Assembly: GCA_015179125.1 (NCBI GenBank)
Contig: WHVA01000570.1
Coordinates: 1-64,000 of the forward strand
DNA length: 64,000 nt
From: Gautieria morchelliformis
Lineage: Eukaryota; Basidiomycota; Agaricomycetes; Gomphales; Gomphaceae
Direction: 5' to 3'
The notes under the pieces were generated by a model. The model was not told the origin of the DNA. It saw only the letters and a list, made by a program, of their open reading frames with translations, and searched no databases. This document shows positions 22,201 through 34,523 of this stretch, piece after piece. How positions within the stretch are numbered: the stretch's first letter is position 1; each line of letters opens with the position of its first letter. Position numbers and translations under genes: made by a program.

Positions 22201-24403
22201 CCTTGGAACTTTTCCGAGGATTGTCGGCAGGCCTTCAACTTGTTGAAGAAGGCGTTCACTACCGCTCCTATCCTTACCCACTGGATTCCTGACCTTCCAC
22301 TAATTGTAGAGACTGATGCTTCAGATTATGCCTTAGCGGCAATCTTATCGTTGCGAAGCTCAGAAGGCGACCTTCATCCCGTCGCTTTCCACTCCCGCAC
22401 ATTCACCTCTACCGAGCTCAACTACGATGTTCACGACAAGGAGCTCCTAGCCATGTTTGACGTGTTTCAACGCTGGCGACACTACCTCGAGGGCTCTGGC
22501 GACCCTGTCGACGTTATTACTGATCACAAGAACCTCGAATACATCTAAACTACGAAGCTCTTGACCCGTCGACAAGCTCGGTGGTCAGAATACCTTTCCC
22601 AGTGCAACCTCACCATACGCTTCTGACCAGGTCGCCTCGGAACGAAGCCTGACTCTCTCACTAGACGATGGGACGTCTACCTTAAAGGGGGGAATAGCGA
22701 CTATGCCACCATAAACCCACAGAACCTACGGCCAGTCTTTACCCAACACCAGCTGGCATCGTCCCTTAGAGCTACTAACCTCGCTCCCGTCATACTCCGA
22801 GCCGCTTCACTGCTTGATACCGAGCAGATCCGAGCTGACATACTAGCAAACCTCCCCTCAGACCCCATAGCCAAGTCGCACCTCGGCTTGGTTAATGACC
22901 CGAGGTGGACCACAGACCCCGAGGGCTTTCTCAAGCTTGACAACAGAACCTATGTTCCAGCGGCCCAAGACCTTCGACTTCGCATCCTGCAATACAAGCA
23001 CGACCACATTCTCTTGGGACACTTTGGGGTCAACAAGACCTTGGAGTTGATCTGACGAGATTACACTTGGCCAGGGATTAGATCCTTTGTCAAAGAGTAT
23101 TGCAAGACTTGCACCACTTGTATGCGAAGCAAGCCGCAACGTCACAAGCCCTATGGCCTCCTCAAACAACTTCCCGTTCCCGAGAAGCCTTGGAATTCCA
23201 TCTCTATGGATTTCATTGAGCAGCTTCCCCCTTCATCCGAGTTCACCTCCATCCTAGTGATTGTTGACCGCTTCACTAAGCAGGTTATCTTCATTCCAAC
23301 CACAGACAAGATAACCTCGCAAGAGCTCGCTCATCTCTTCGTCATTCATGTCTTTTCCAAGCATGGAGTCCCCTAGCACGTCACCTCAGACAGGGGTTCC
23401 CAGTTCGTCTCGCACTTCTGGCGTTCCCTAGGGAAAGCCTTGGACATGCGGTTGCATTTCACCTTGGGATATCATCCCGAGGGTGACGGTCAAACCAAGC
23501 GTGCTAACCAGACCTTGGAACAGTACCTCAGGATATATTGCAACTATCAGCAGTCCAATTGGGCTTCGCTCCTTCCCCTAGCCGAGTTTGCCTACAACAA
23601 CGCGCCTAGCGCAACCACCGGCATCTCCCCATTCTTTGCTAATAAGGGTTACCATCCGAACCTCGCAGTTCACCCCGAGCGCGACCTCGCCTCGGCACGA
23701 GCCCATGACTTCGTGGTTGACCTGGACGAGCTTCACCAAGAACTTCGCCGTGCCATCCTCGAGGCTCAGAAGGCTTACCAAGCCTCGGCCGATGTTCGCC
23801 GCAAGCCCGCTCCTGATTTTCAAGTAGGATCCCTCGCCTTTGTGAAGGCACAGTACTTCAGAACGACTCGCCCTACCAAAAAGCTCGCCGAGAAGTTCTT
23901 GGGTCCTTTTGAGATCATTTCCCGAGCAGGTACTCACTCCTTCACCCTTCGACTTCCAGAACACATCCATTCAGTCCATCCAGTATTCCACGTATCTAAG
24001 CTCGAACCAGCCTCGCCCAATACCATCCCGAACCGAGTTCAGCCGCCTCCGCCCCCAGTCGTGATCGACGGCGAACCCGAGTTCGAGGTTTCCGAAATCC
24101 TCGACTCGAAGATCGATAATCGATGCAAAAGCTGCAACTTACTCTATCTTGTTAGGTGGACTGGTTACGGAGGTACCGACGAAGACACCTCGTGGATCCT
24201 CACTTCCGAGCTTGATCATGCCTCAGAGCTGGTCACTGACTTCCACGAGTCTTACCCGGCCAAGCCAGGACCTTTGACTGCTCTATGACCATTCCCTGTT
24301 TAACCCCCCATGACCCCCAGTAGTTAGATAACAAAAATTCCTCGCAATCGAATCACAAAATCAATGAAACACCAGAAAAGATTCCATTATTTCCATCAGT
24401 AGA

Positions 24404-25629
24404 TTACTCCACCATCCTCGCATCCTCTTCCTCGCTCTCCTCGCTATCTTCGCCCGACTCCTCCCCATTACTACTACTACTTCGCTCCACTAGACCCCCA
24501 TATCCCCCATACTCCGCCAAATCTCTCACGTCCTGCAGACGTCTCAAATAGTTCCTCAGCCTCCTTATCCTCATGAACTCTATGTCCGCCCTGTTCATCC
24601 TGTCATTCACCGCTCTAAACTCCCCCAACAACTCGCACACCCTCTCCCCAACCTCGCCCACCTTCTGTCCCACATCCCTCACCGCCGCTATCAACTCCCT
24701 CATCTCCACACTTCGCTCCGCCCTTTTCGTCTTCTTATCCTTCTTCGCCCTCCGACCTTCCACCTCGGTTTCTTCCACCTCGGTTTCTTCCACCTCGGTT
24801 TCTTCCACCTCGGTTTCTTCCACCTTGGTTTCTTCCACCTTGGTTTCCGCTACCTTGGTTTCCTTCCCCTCACTCTGCCCCGCTTCCCCAACCTCTCTCC
24901 CCTCACTCTGCCTCGCTCCCCCAGTCTCCTTACCCTTCTCCTCGCTCATCCTCACTTCCATCCGCTCTACCCTCGCCTCCAAGTTCCGCTCGACCCAGTC
25001 GCTTGAGTCATCGTCCTCCTCAACCTCGTCCCGAACTTTGGCCTCTTTCCTCGGCCTCGGTCCGTCCTCGCTGTTCTCGCTCCTTGCCCGCGGCGCTAGC
25101 CTGGCCCTTTCCAGGGTTTGCCTTGCTGCGACGACCTAGGGCTATACTACAGCCTAGGGACCGCGTCCGGCACCACATGCATGCGCCCCCGTCAGCAACG
25201 CCGAAGTCAAGGCTCACCTGGCAAAGGCACGTGTAATCGCGCTCTTCCGCACCTCGCCTCGGGCTTCACCCCGAGCTGCCACGCTCGAGGACCCCCGTCA
25301 GCGAGCTTGTACCCGTATAGGGTCAAGTCTGTCGTGTGGTAAGCGAAGAGCATTCACTTGTACTACTCAAGTCAGCGAACAGCAAAAGACGATACTACTC
25401 AACGACTCACCTTTTTGCCATTTGGCCCTTCCTGCCACGGCTGCCGCATGTTGATGGCCCCCATCTCATCAATTGGCAATGTGCCAACTTTGGGTCGATC
25501 CTCGGGCATAACCTCGCCTGAGGCTCCGTCCTCCTCAGACAGCAATGTCTGGTCGAACGCGTTGTTTGCGCTGTTCTCGTCGACGGCTGAGTTGAAGAGG
25601 GGTTGTGGGCGCACCATATTCGTTGGCAC
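24404..25629 (-). other. antisense coiled-coil frame in gypsy element 1
   Basis: Between pol and the 3' LTR the minus strand carries coding-like sequence, opposite to gag-pol. The largest frame (24404-24982) encodes a very charged protein with an EVEET pentapeptide repeated about seven times (a 15-bp tandem repeat at about 24768-24860). A coiled-coil-like stretch with VGQKVGEVGERVCELLGEF and an acidic Ser-rich end follow. Further minus-strand pieces near 25160 carry a CxxC-x6-C cluster (CMWCRTRSLGC), and at 25399-25629 there is an N-terminal-looking frame starting MPTNMVRPQPLF. Gypsy element 2 has the same arrangement. Function is unknown. Confidence 0.55.
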
Positions 25630-25789
25630 TTGGGTTCACTGCCTCCTACCCACCCTTTTATCTAACCTCGGCTACGATTTAAGCTTCGCCTTTCTGGCTA
25701 CTTAACATCGGGCCGGGATCTAGATTCGAGGATAGGCGAACCTTGTTCATATTACGGCCTCGAGGGTCTCGGCCATAAGGAGGGGATAC

Positions 25790-26350
25790 TGTAAGAACCC
25801 GGCCTTTGGCCGGTTACTTACCGGTAAAACCTTCTTCTGAGCCCGAGCCTTGTGATATTCGTGCCTGAGTACATATGATCCTTATCCACGCCCAAGCCTG
25901 AGCCCGAGCTTGAGCTCATATCCGACCTTGATCCCATGCCTGTATCCCCTTAGTTACTGATTCCGCTCCATCACGCATCATTCGTATATTACCTCGCCCT
26001 GACCTCGGCCTCCTGACCTCGCCCTGACCTCCACTAATATGTTCGCCCCTGACTCGTACCCTCGCTCGTATATAACCCCCTTGTATGCATTCCTACTCCT
26101 CAGTCTGAAAATCAACTATCGTATCCCTTCGATCCTTAGCTAGTTTCTAAGCCTCGCCTCCTAAGCCAAACATCGCATCTTATTCGTTTACCTCCGAAGT
26201 TGGGACTCTTGCGTAGGCTCAGCGCAGCACATACACTGAAGCCAAGTCCCTCTCCGACTTCCCCATCCAAACCTCGCCCCGTAACCTCGGACCTTACCTC
26301 GGGTTTCGCTCCCGACCTCGGTCAACCTTACGACGGATCATATCGTAACA
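25790..26350 (+). repeat. 3' LTR of gypsy element 1
   Basis: 561 bp, preceded by a polypurine stretch (AAGGAGGGGA), with the same TG...CA ends as the 5' copy and followed by the second ATTCC. Confidence 0.9.
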
Positions 26351-26731
26351 ATTCCGAAGTCTGGTCCCGAAGCCTCGGCTTCAGTACTCGCTCGGGAACC
26401 TTGGGTTTCACTCGGCTTCCTTCAGGTTTCTCTTCGTTCCTTCCATCACCCCTGACTTCCTTGCCTAGTTAGCTCCCTGTATGCCTGACCCTTTGTTCCC
26501 CTGTCTGTTGATCTGATCATTGATCCCTCTTGACCCTGCACACTACTGTACTATATAGACCCCCAGTCCATTTATTGTAGTTCCTCAGTTCAGATATCGA
26601 ATTAGCTTCTCATACACTAGACCCCTCTGCTTGATATCAAATCCGATCCTCGGCTTCTAGCCGAGACCCTTCCCAAAATTAGGGTGGAACACTGAGTGGG
26701 TGCAACCCACAAGGTTGAAGCCAAGCCCTCT

Positions 26732-27108
26732 TGTCAGGGTTCACGTGTTTCCTTCCACAAGTTTCTGTTTTCTTCCATGAGTTTCCGTCACCTTCTGTCA
26801 GTTTCCGTCACCTTCTGTCAGTTTCCATCACCTTCCGTAACCTTCCACCAGTTTCCACAACCTTCTACAAGTTTCCATCTCCCCTATTATGTAAGCCTTG
26901 CCAGCGCTATAAGACTGTAGCCAGTGTGGTGGCATTTCCTCAGCTTGATCTCTGAGGATACCCACTACACAGGCAAGTCCCATGTATCTATCGTTGGTAG
27001 ATTTATAGACTGAGGATACCCACTACACAGTTGGTCATTGTCCTAGTATCGGCTCTTATCTCCTTGAGTATCTTTGGTTGTGGCTTCATCATTAGTGTTG
27101 CCCTCACA
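26732..27108. mobile_element. 377-bp solo LTR inside the 5' LTR of element 2
   Basis: Begins TGTCAGGG and ends CCCTCACA, and is flanked by the 5-bp duplication CCTCT (26727-26731 and 27109-27113). It contains a run of TTTCCGTCACCTTCTGTCAG-like repeats and two copies of TGAGGATACCCACTACACAG. No internal coding part remains. It belongs to a different family from the other solo LTRs. Confidence 0.78.
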
Positions 27109-27567
27109 CCTCTGCCCCGAGACCCAAGTTTGGCCCTGGTAAAGCTGAACTACAGTACAACTCACAGTCTTAACAGTATATTTGAACTCCCTACACTCAT
27201 TGTTCAGAACACCAATCACCTGTTCATACACCCATGCCAAAGGCAGCCACATAACGCCGACAATCGAAGCTCAATGACATGCATGAGGTGCTTCGACCGT
27301 CCCGGAAAACCCCCCATTCCGTCACCGGTATTCCAACCCCCCATCAGTTCAACCTGTGCCCTGGAGCCGAGTTATTGGTGCTGGCTGAGGGCGTGTCAGT
27401 GAAGTTCCTGAAGAACCGAGCGCTAAACCCCCCGAACCTAGTGGCCCTGGTGATGGTGGTGGAGGTGGCCATGATTCCGATTCTGAGCATAATTCCGATC
27501 CCGATGTAGCAGGGCTGAAACCTAATCCCAACCCGAATGCAGTGGCAAATGGCGAGGAACAGGTTGG

Positions 27568-28581
27568 TGTCAAGATTGGATTTTAGGCGTTAACATCGTG
27601 TATTAGTGAACACAGCAAATGCCCGAATAGCTTGTGCGAATAAGTGTGCTGTTCAGCAAATAGGATGAACCAATAAATGTTCAGAAGGTAAGAGGGCTGC
27701 CTGAACGGAGCTCACCCTATCTACAGTTGTAGCGAAGTAGCCTGTGATACTTGACGATGTAATGTGCAAGGTGTCATGGAAAGGTTGTTCAGCAGCAACA
27801 ATCCTTTCACCGGTGAAGGTGCTGCTTTGGAGCCCTTCGCCGACAGCACCGATAATAGTATGAAGGCTAAGGTAATGAAGGTGAAGTACAAAAATTCACC
27901 AGTGGTGCTTAAGTCCTCCTCTGGTCGAAGATATAAATCTATAGGAGAGGGCTCAAGACGATGGTCACAGTGAGGTCAAGTTTTGACCAAGATAGACGTA
28001 TGATAATTGAACTGGGGAATATACATGCAAATGTAAACTACTTATCTTGAATGCTCATATGATGCTAGCAAATAGGAAAGAGGTCGTCTTGAGTCAGGGT
28101 TGGATAGGGGTGCGCAGTCAGGATACAAAATAGGTGAAACACATATACAATGGAGGAGGGGAGGAGTGCGAACATGAAACAATGGAGGGAGAGAGGATGA
28201 AGGCACCTATGTAAGAAAACATGCCTTGAGACCTGAATATATGTTGCCCTGCATGGACTCTTCATCTGCTGGGTTGATCCCACACAATCTACGGGTAGGA
28301 CATCCTGTGAATGCATTCCAGCCATAGGAACACCCAAAGGGGGTTGAGTTGAGAAGATGATGGGACCAGTGATGAACCATCAAGCTGGGTAAAGGATGTC
28401 GATCATGTTTGATGGTGTGCCTAATGGCGAATGGTCGTTCAGCGAATGTGGCGAAGGGTGAATGGAGCGAACATAGAGGAGGCGTGGTCGAAGGGAAGGG
28501 CGAAGACAAGCGAACATGGAGGAGGAGTGGTGAAAGGGAAAATAGGGATAGCTGGGTACAAGAAATAAACGAGTCATGACA
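27568..28581 (-). mobile_element. solo LTR, 1.27-kb family, copy A (inside element 2 gag)
   Basis: Begins TGTCAAGATTGG, ends GAGTCATGACA, with the target duplication GTTGG (27563-27567 and 28582-28586). It is one of four complete members of an LTR family seen here (the others are at 32746-34523, 37269-47407 and 49417-50685, in opposite orientation). At 1014 bp it is the shortest of them. No coding sequence. Confidence 0.82.
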
Positions 28582-31500
28582 GTTGGGCGATTACTCACCG
28601 CTTTGGAAAAGCTCGCCAACAATGGACTTCGTGGTGGTGGAGATCAAAATGACTCCAAGGCAAAACTCTGGGAACCCGACCAATTTGATGGCTCGGACCC
28701 AAAGAAACTCTGAGGATTGCTTCTCCAATGCGCATTGAATTTCCATGCCAAACCCCAAGCATTCTGAGATGGTTCTACGAAAGTGAATTATGTTTTGTCT
28801 TTCCTCAAGGGAACATCTCTGGTACCTACCTTGCAGATGACGCTGCTGACGAACCCGCATGGGCTTTGGATTATACGGCATTCACGGAAGAGCTCTATCT
28901 GAATTTTGGCCCCTAGGATCAGGTTGCGGATGCCGAAATTGAGCTCGAGAATTTGGTCATGAAGGATAACCACAAGGCAACTCAGTTTTTTGTCGAATTC
29001 TACAGGCTTGCATCCGTCCTCCAGTATAACGATTCGGCTTTGCATCGCCGAGCCTATTTGGCTTTGCCAAAGCGAATCAAAGATGAGATGGTGCATTTTG
29101 ACAAACCCCGAACCCTTGATGACCTCCAAGACCTCATTCAGAAAATCGACCAGAGGTATTGGGAACATTGTGGAAAACTCTCTCGTGAGACTCATTCCAC
29201 TCCAAACCTGAGGCCAAGAATGACAGATCAGCCAACCAAAACCGAGGTTCCCAGAACAACGACCGACGACAAGGTCAAGGTTCAGGCAACTCCAACGCTA
29301 ATGCCGGTAATAACTGAGGCAAACGCAAGGATAAGCTGAAAGGGAATAATCAGTCTGAGGGTCAGAAAAAACCCGAACCATACAGTCCTTCCTTGGCTTC
29401 ACCAATTTTTACCTCCACTTCATCTATAACTATTCCGACATCACAGTTCCCCTCACCCGGCTTAAACCTAAAGCCACCCCATGGGAATTTACTGAAGAAT
29501 GCCTAAAGTGTTTCCATTATATCAAGGAAGCTTTCACTTCAGCTCCGATTCTGTCGCATTGGATTCCTGACCAGCCTATGGTCGTGGAAACTGACGCCTC
29601 GGATTATGCCCTTGGTGCAATCCTGTCTCTGTTCAATGATGAAGGCATCCTGCACCCAGTTGCTTTCCACTCCCGAACATTTTCCGGTGCCAAATTAAAT
29701 TACGATGTTCATGATAAAGAGCTACTGGCAATTTTTGAAGCATTTCAACGTTGGAGACACTATTTGGAGGGCTCTGGCTCACCCATTGATGTTGTCACCG
29801 ATCACAAAAACTTGGAGTATTTTGCCAGCACAAAGTTGCTAACCCGACAACAAGCCCGCTGGTCTGAATTCCTCTTGCAATTTAACCTCATTATTCAGTT
29901 CTGTCCTGGAAAGCCAACGCTCTAATGGGATGTCTACCTTACAGAGGGACGTAATGACTACGGCTCAGTCAACCCACAGAACTTCTGACCGATTTTCACT
30001 AATCAACAACTGTCAGAATCCCTCCAGGCAACTTGTTTGCTTGCACCTGCTCTCTGAGTAAGCACTGTGATGTACTCCAAGAAGCTTCATGCCGACATCT
30101 TAGCTAACCTGGCATCTGATCCTGTAGCTTGGCATCTCGGTGATAGCTCTGACCTGAGATGGACGCAAACCGCGGACAGCTTCCTCTGCCTCGACGGCCC
30201 CATATACATTCCCAATGCCGACAACCTCCGGCTCTGAGTGCTCCAGTACAAACATGACCATGTACTCTTGGGACATTTTGGCCAAAACAAGACCTTACAA
30301 CTCATCCAACAGGAATATACATGGCCTGCACTTCGGTCTTTCGCCATCGACTTCTGCAAGTCATGCACTACTTGCTTGCGTTCAAAGTCACAGCGTCATC
30401 AGCCTTATGGCTCCCTGCAGCAGCTTCTGATACCTGAGCAACCTTGGAATTCCATCTCCATGGATTTCATTCAGCAGTTGCTGGCGTCTTTGGGATTCAC
30501 TGCAATCCTCGTAGTAGTTTGTGGCTTAACTAAGCAGAGCATATTCATCCCAAGTTATGACAGGGTCACCTCCACAGACCTCACCCGCCTGTTTGTCTTG
30601 CATGTATTCTCGAAGCATGATGTCCCTAGTCATGTGACATTGGACCAAGGTTTGGAATTCTTCTCGCACTTTTTCCATTCCCTTGGTAAGGCTCTCCACA
30701 TGAAACTGCATTTCACCTCAGGACATCATCCTGAAGGCGATGGTCAAACCGAACATGTAAACCAAACTCTGGAACAGTATCTTCATGTATATCGCAACTA
30801 CCAACAGGACAATTGGTCTGAGTTGCTACCACTTGCTGAGTTTGCGTACAACGATGCTCCAAGTGCAACTAGCAGCATATCACCCTTCTTTTCCAACAAG
30901 GGATACAACCCGAACCTCATGGTTCACCCCAAACAGGACCTCACATCCTCCCAAGCCCAAGACTTCGCAGTTGACCTTGACCAGTTACATGCTACCCCAA
31001 AGGAGCAAATTAAACTCACTCAATCTCGGTACCAGGTCTTGGCTGATGGGTGTCGTGCTCCCGCTCCCGAGTTCATGATAGGATCCTCTGCGTTTGTAAA
31101 ACCACAGTTCTTCCAGACAACCCAGCCCTCGAAGAAGCTGGCTGAGAAGTACCTCTGTCCCTTTGAGGTTATAGGCCAGGCTGGATCCCAAGCTTACATT
31201 CTACACCTACCAGATAGCCTTCAGGTAGTCCACCCGGTCTTTCACATCTCAATGCTCGAACCCGCAGTCCCAAACATCATTCCGAATTGGATTCAGTCTC
31301 CGCCGCCTCCAGTTTAGATTGACGGCACGACAGAGTACAAGATTTCCGACATTCTTCATTCCAAGATCAACCAACGATGTAGACCCTGTAACCTCCTGTA
31401 CCTTGTCCGTTGGGCTGGTTATGAAAGAACCAATGAAGAGACATCATGGGTCCTTGCGACTGAGCTCGGCCATGCAGCCAAGATTGTGACTGACTTTCAC

Positions 31501-32150
31501 TCCACCTACCCTCCCAAGCCTGGACCATGGGTTCCTTGAACCCGAGATTTGGCTCCCCCATTTCTTTCGCTCATTTCACGGTCACTTTCTTAGTCAGACA
31601 CAACACTCTGTGCTATGTTTTATCTTGGCTGTTTTGCTGAATAGCTATGCTTGTAGTTATTGGCATTTCTCTCTTTCTGTTCGTTCACTTCTGTTCCTGA
31701 TTCTGATTCCAAAACAAAAAGCACCAAGAAAAAAGATTCACATTAGGTAGAAAACCCAAAAACATTATTAGTCTAATTATCCTCCATAGTCGCATCCCTG
31801 TCCACATCCTTTTCCCCGTCATCCCCTGATTCCACATCCGAACCCCCATCCCTCATCTTATCCGCATCCTCGTTCTCATTCCCATTCTCCGAACCCGAAC
31901 CCGTCTCTGCTCTTTCCTCTGTCTCTTTCCCCTTTTCCCCACTTCCCGAACCCGAACCCCCCTACAAATCAAACCCGCCCCAACCTGAATCCATACCTGA
32001 CCACACGGCAGCTTTTTCCGCCACCATGGTCCACAGCGTAAGTGGCTTGTTCATCCGGGAATTGTGCCGCTTGATCTGCTGCGCAAAATCCAGGATCCCT
32101 GAAGCCAGTGATTGCTCTGTTCCAGTTGCTTATTTTGCTAGGACAACAAG

Positions 32151-32639
32151 TGTTAGCAACTAGGGGCTATGGCAGGGAAGGTTCGGTAGAGTTCTTAGAA
32201 AGCTAGAATCAAATACACTCTCTCAGTGAATTTATTGTCACTGATATATTAATACAGTACCTAGAATCAAATACACTACATGATTTTCAGTCAACATGCT
32301 ATGTAAATATGAAAGATACTACTCGCCTCTCTCAGTGAATTTATTGTCACTGAGAGAGGAGTACAATCCTGTCTCAGAAGGCATATACGTGCACCCGACC
32401 CTTTAGCGCCCAAGGGCTCGCGCGTCGAAGTCATTTCAAACTCCGCTGGGTGCAGCCGCCTGTGAAAATAGAAATAACAAAGTGGAATGGAGAGATAGGG
32501 AGTGACTGGAAAATTTCGAAAATAAGCAGAGAAATGGATGCATGGTACAAGAACAATGTGAGAAACAATTGGAAACACCACACAATAAATTGAACATATT
32601 ATGCTTGATTTTGGTGCAGGAGCATAAATGCACCCAACA
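32151..32639 (-). mobile_element. solo LTR, 490-bp family, inverted copy
   Basis: Begins TGTTAGCAAC and ends CACCCAACA with the duplication ACAAG on both sides (32146-32150 and 32640-32644). It is the reverse complement of the element at 33069-33567. Both carry two hairpin-forming copies of CTCTCAGTGA...TCACTGAGAG. Confidence 0.8.
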
Positions 32640-32745
32640 ACAAGTCCCTCAGCATTCTGTATATTTCCCCTCCAGAAAGGCCGTCGGGTTTTAGGCCCCT
32701 CAATCCCGTACCCAATGGCCCAGCACTGATGTCTACCGATGGTAG

Positions 32746-34523
32746 TGTCATGACGGGTTTAGTTCCCATACTCAGATGCTCAGTTTTCCCATTTTCTCAC
32801 TCCACCTTCGTGTTCGTTCTGATCGCCATTGTCATGTTTGGCAACCGATTCTCGCTGTTCGCGCCAATTACCATAGCCACGCCATCAAACGCACGATCGA
32901 CGTCTTTGGACTGACTTGGCAGTCATCGCTGGGTCTACCACCTCCTCTGCTCGACCCTCTTCCGATGGTGTTCTGGTAATTGGATTGTCATGACCTGAGT
33001 ATTTCCTGCACCTTGTTATCCCCATTTCCCCTTTCGCTACTCCTCCCCAGTGTTCGCTCGGCTTCGCCTGTTGGGTGCATTTATGCTCCTGCACCAAAAT
33101 CAAGCATAATATATTCAATTTGTTGTATGGTTTTTTCAATCTCTTCTCACACTGTTCTTGTACCATGCATCTATTTCTCTGGTTATTTTCGAAATTTTTC
33201 AGTCACTCCCTACTTCTCCATTCCACTTTGTTATTTCTATTTTCACAAGCGGCTGCACCCAGCGGAGTCTGAAATGACTTCGACGCGCGAGCTCTTGGGC
33301 GCTAAAGGGCCGGGTAGTAGTACATGCACAGTGAGACAAATTTCCCCCTCTCTCAGTGACCACTAAATTCACTGAGAGAGGCAAGTAAATTAGTCTAGTG
33401 TTCTTTCGGTTTATTGACCTAGAAATCCTCTGTAGTGAATTGATTTCTAGGTAGTGTATAATATATTTATAGTGACCACTAAATTCACTGAGAGAGTGAA
33501 TTGATTTCTAGTCTATTCTTTTGAGCAACAAGTCCATACCTACTGCCTATAATTCCTGTCCTCTACATCGCCCTCCACCTCGACCTCTCCTCCTCTATGT
33601 CACCTCTGTTCACCCTTCCTCGCATTTCGCCGAATGACCATTCGCTGCTCGCATCATTCTCCAGCAGGCACACCATCAAATCACGATCGACATCCCTATC
33701 CGGAGTGATGGCTCGTCAGTAACTGCATCAGCTTCTCGATCCAACCCCCTTTTGGTGTTCATATGAGCAGGGTGCGTTCGCGGGACGTCCTACCCGTGGG
33801 TCGTGTGGGATCAACCCAGTAGATGAAGAACCCATGCAGGGCAGTGTATATGCGGGCCCCAAGACATGATTTCGTATACAGGTGTCTTCACCACCTTCAC
33901 CCTCCGTCGTTTCATGTTCTCCCTCTTCTCTCATTCTATTGTATGTTTATTTCATCTATGTTGTATCATGCCTGCGCACCCCTATCCAACCCTGACTCGT
34001 GACGGCCTCTTTCCTATTCGCTGATACCTTACGAGCATTCGATATAAGTAGTTTACATTCGCATGTATATTCCCCAGTTCAATTATCATACGTCGTTCAT
34101 CTTGTGCAAATTTGACCTCGCTGTGGTCATCGTCTTAAGCCTTCTCTTGGAGATTTCCATCTTCGACTAGCAGAGGACTTAGGCACCACCGGTGATTTCT
34201 CATACCTCATCTTCGTTACCCTAGCCTTCGAACCATTTTCTGTGCCATTGGCGAAGGGCTCCGAAGGAGCACCTTCGCCGGCGAAGGGATTGTCGCTACT
34301 TAGACAGCCCTTCCGTGACACCTTGCACGTTGCATCGTCAAGTGCCACAGGCTATTTCGCTACGACTGTAGATAGGGTGAGCCCTGTTCAGGAAACCCTC
34401 TTACCTTGTGAACATTCATTGGTTCACCTATTCGCCAGACGGCATACTTATTCGCACAAGTTATTCGGGCATTCGCTGTGTTCACTAATACATGATATTA
34501 ATGCCTAAAAACCAATCTTGACA
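32746..34523 (+). mobile_element. solo LTR, 1.27-kb family, copy B
   Basis: Begins TGTCATGACGGG and ends AACCAATCTTGACA. Without the 499-bp solo LTR inserted in it and the duplicated 5 bp it is about 1.27 kb, like copies C and D. The flanks GGTAG and TATAG agree in three of five bases, so the duplication has decayed. It contains the 16-bp perfect palindrome CCTTCGCCGGCGAAGG (about 34273). It sits in the 3' region of gypsy element 2, at the end of the antisense frame. Confidence 0.75.
33069..33567 (+). mobile_element. solo LTR, 490-bp family, inside copy B
   Basis: Begins TGTTGGGTGCAT, ends CCTCTACA, with the duplication TCGCC on both sides (33064-33068 and 33568-33572). Together with 32151-32639 it forms an inverted repeat pair about 430 bp apart. 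Confidence 0.8.

Larger units (their letters stand above)
18740..26350 (+). mobile_element. Ty3/gypsy element 1 (chromodomain type), nested in element 2
   Basis: A 7.6-kb LTR retrotransposon with both LTRs (18740-19294 and 25790-26350) and the 5-bp duplication ATTCC on each side (18735-18739, 26351-26355). Parts in order: gag (about 19600-20570) with a CCHC zinc knuckle (CLLCGTKGHIVKDC), aspartic protease region (VDCGSSDCFIE, about 20720), reverse transcriptase (VYLDDILIYS, about 21870), RNase H (ETDASDYALAAIL, about 22310), integrase with an HHCC-like region (about 23000-23830) and a C-terminal chromodomain (LVRWTGYGG, about 24150). A 1.4-kb tail with an antisense frame precedes the 3' LTR. 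It is nearly full length but broken, with about four to six interruptions. LTR identity of roughly 96-97% by eye indicates a fairly recent insertion. Confidence 0.9.
18724..27175 (+). repeat. 5' LTR of gypsy element 2, split by two insertions
   Basis: Pieces of this LTR lie at 18724-18739, 26351-26731 and 27109-27175. They align in order with the intact 3' LTR at 35356-35809 (shared landmarks: TTCAGTACTCGCTCGGGAAC, ACTATATAGAC, CACAGTCTTAACA end). The first gap is filled by gypsy element 1 (TSD ATTCC) and the second by a 377-bp solo LTR (TSD CCTCT). Confidence 0.88.
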
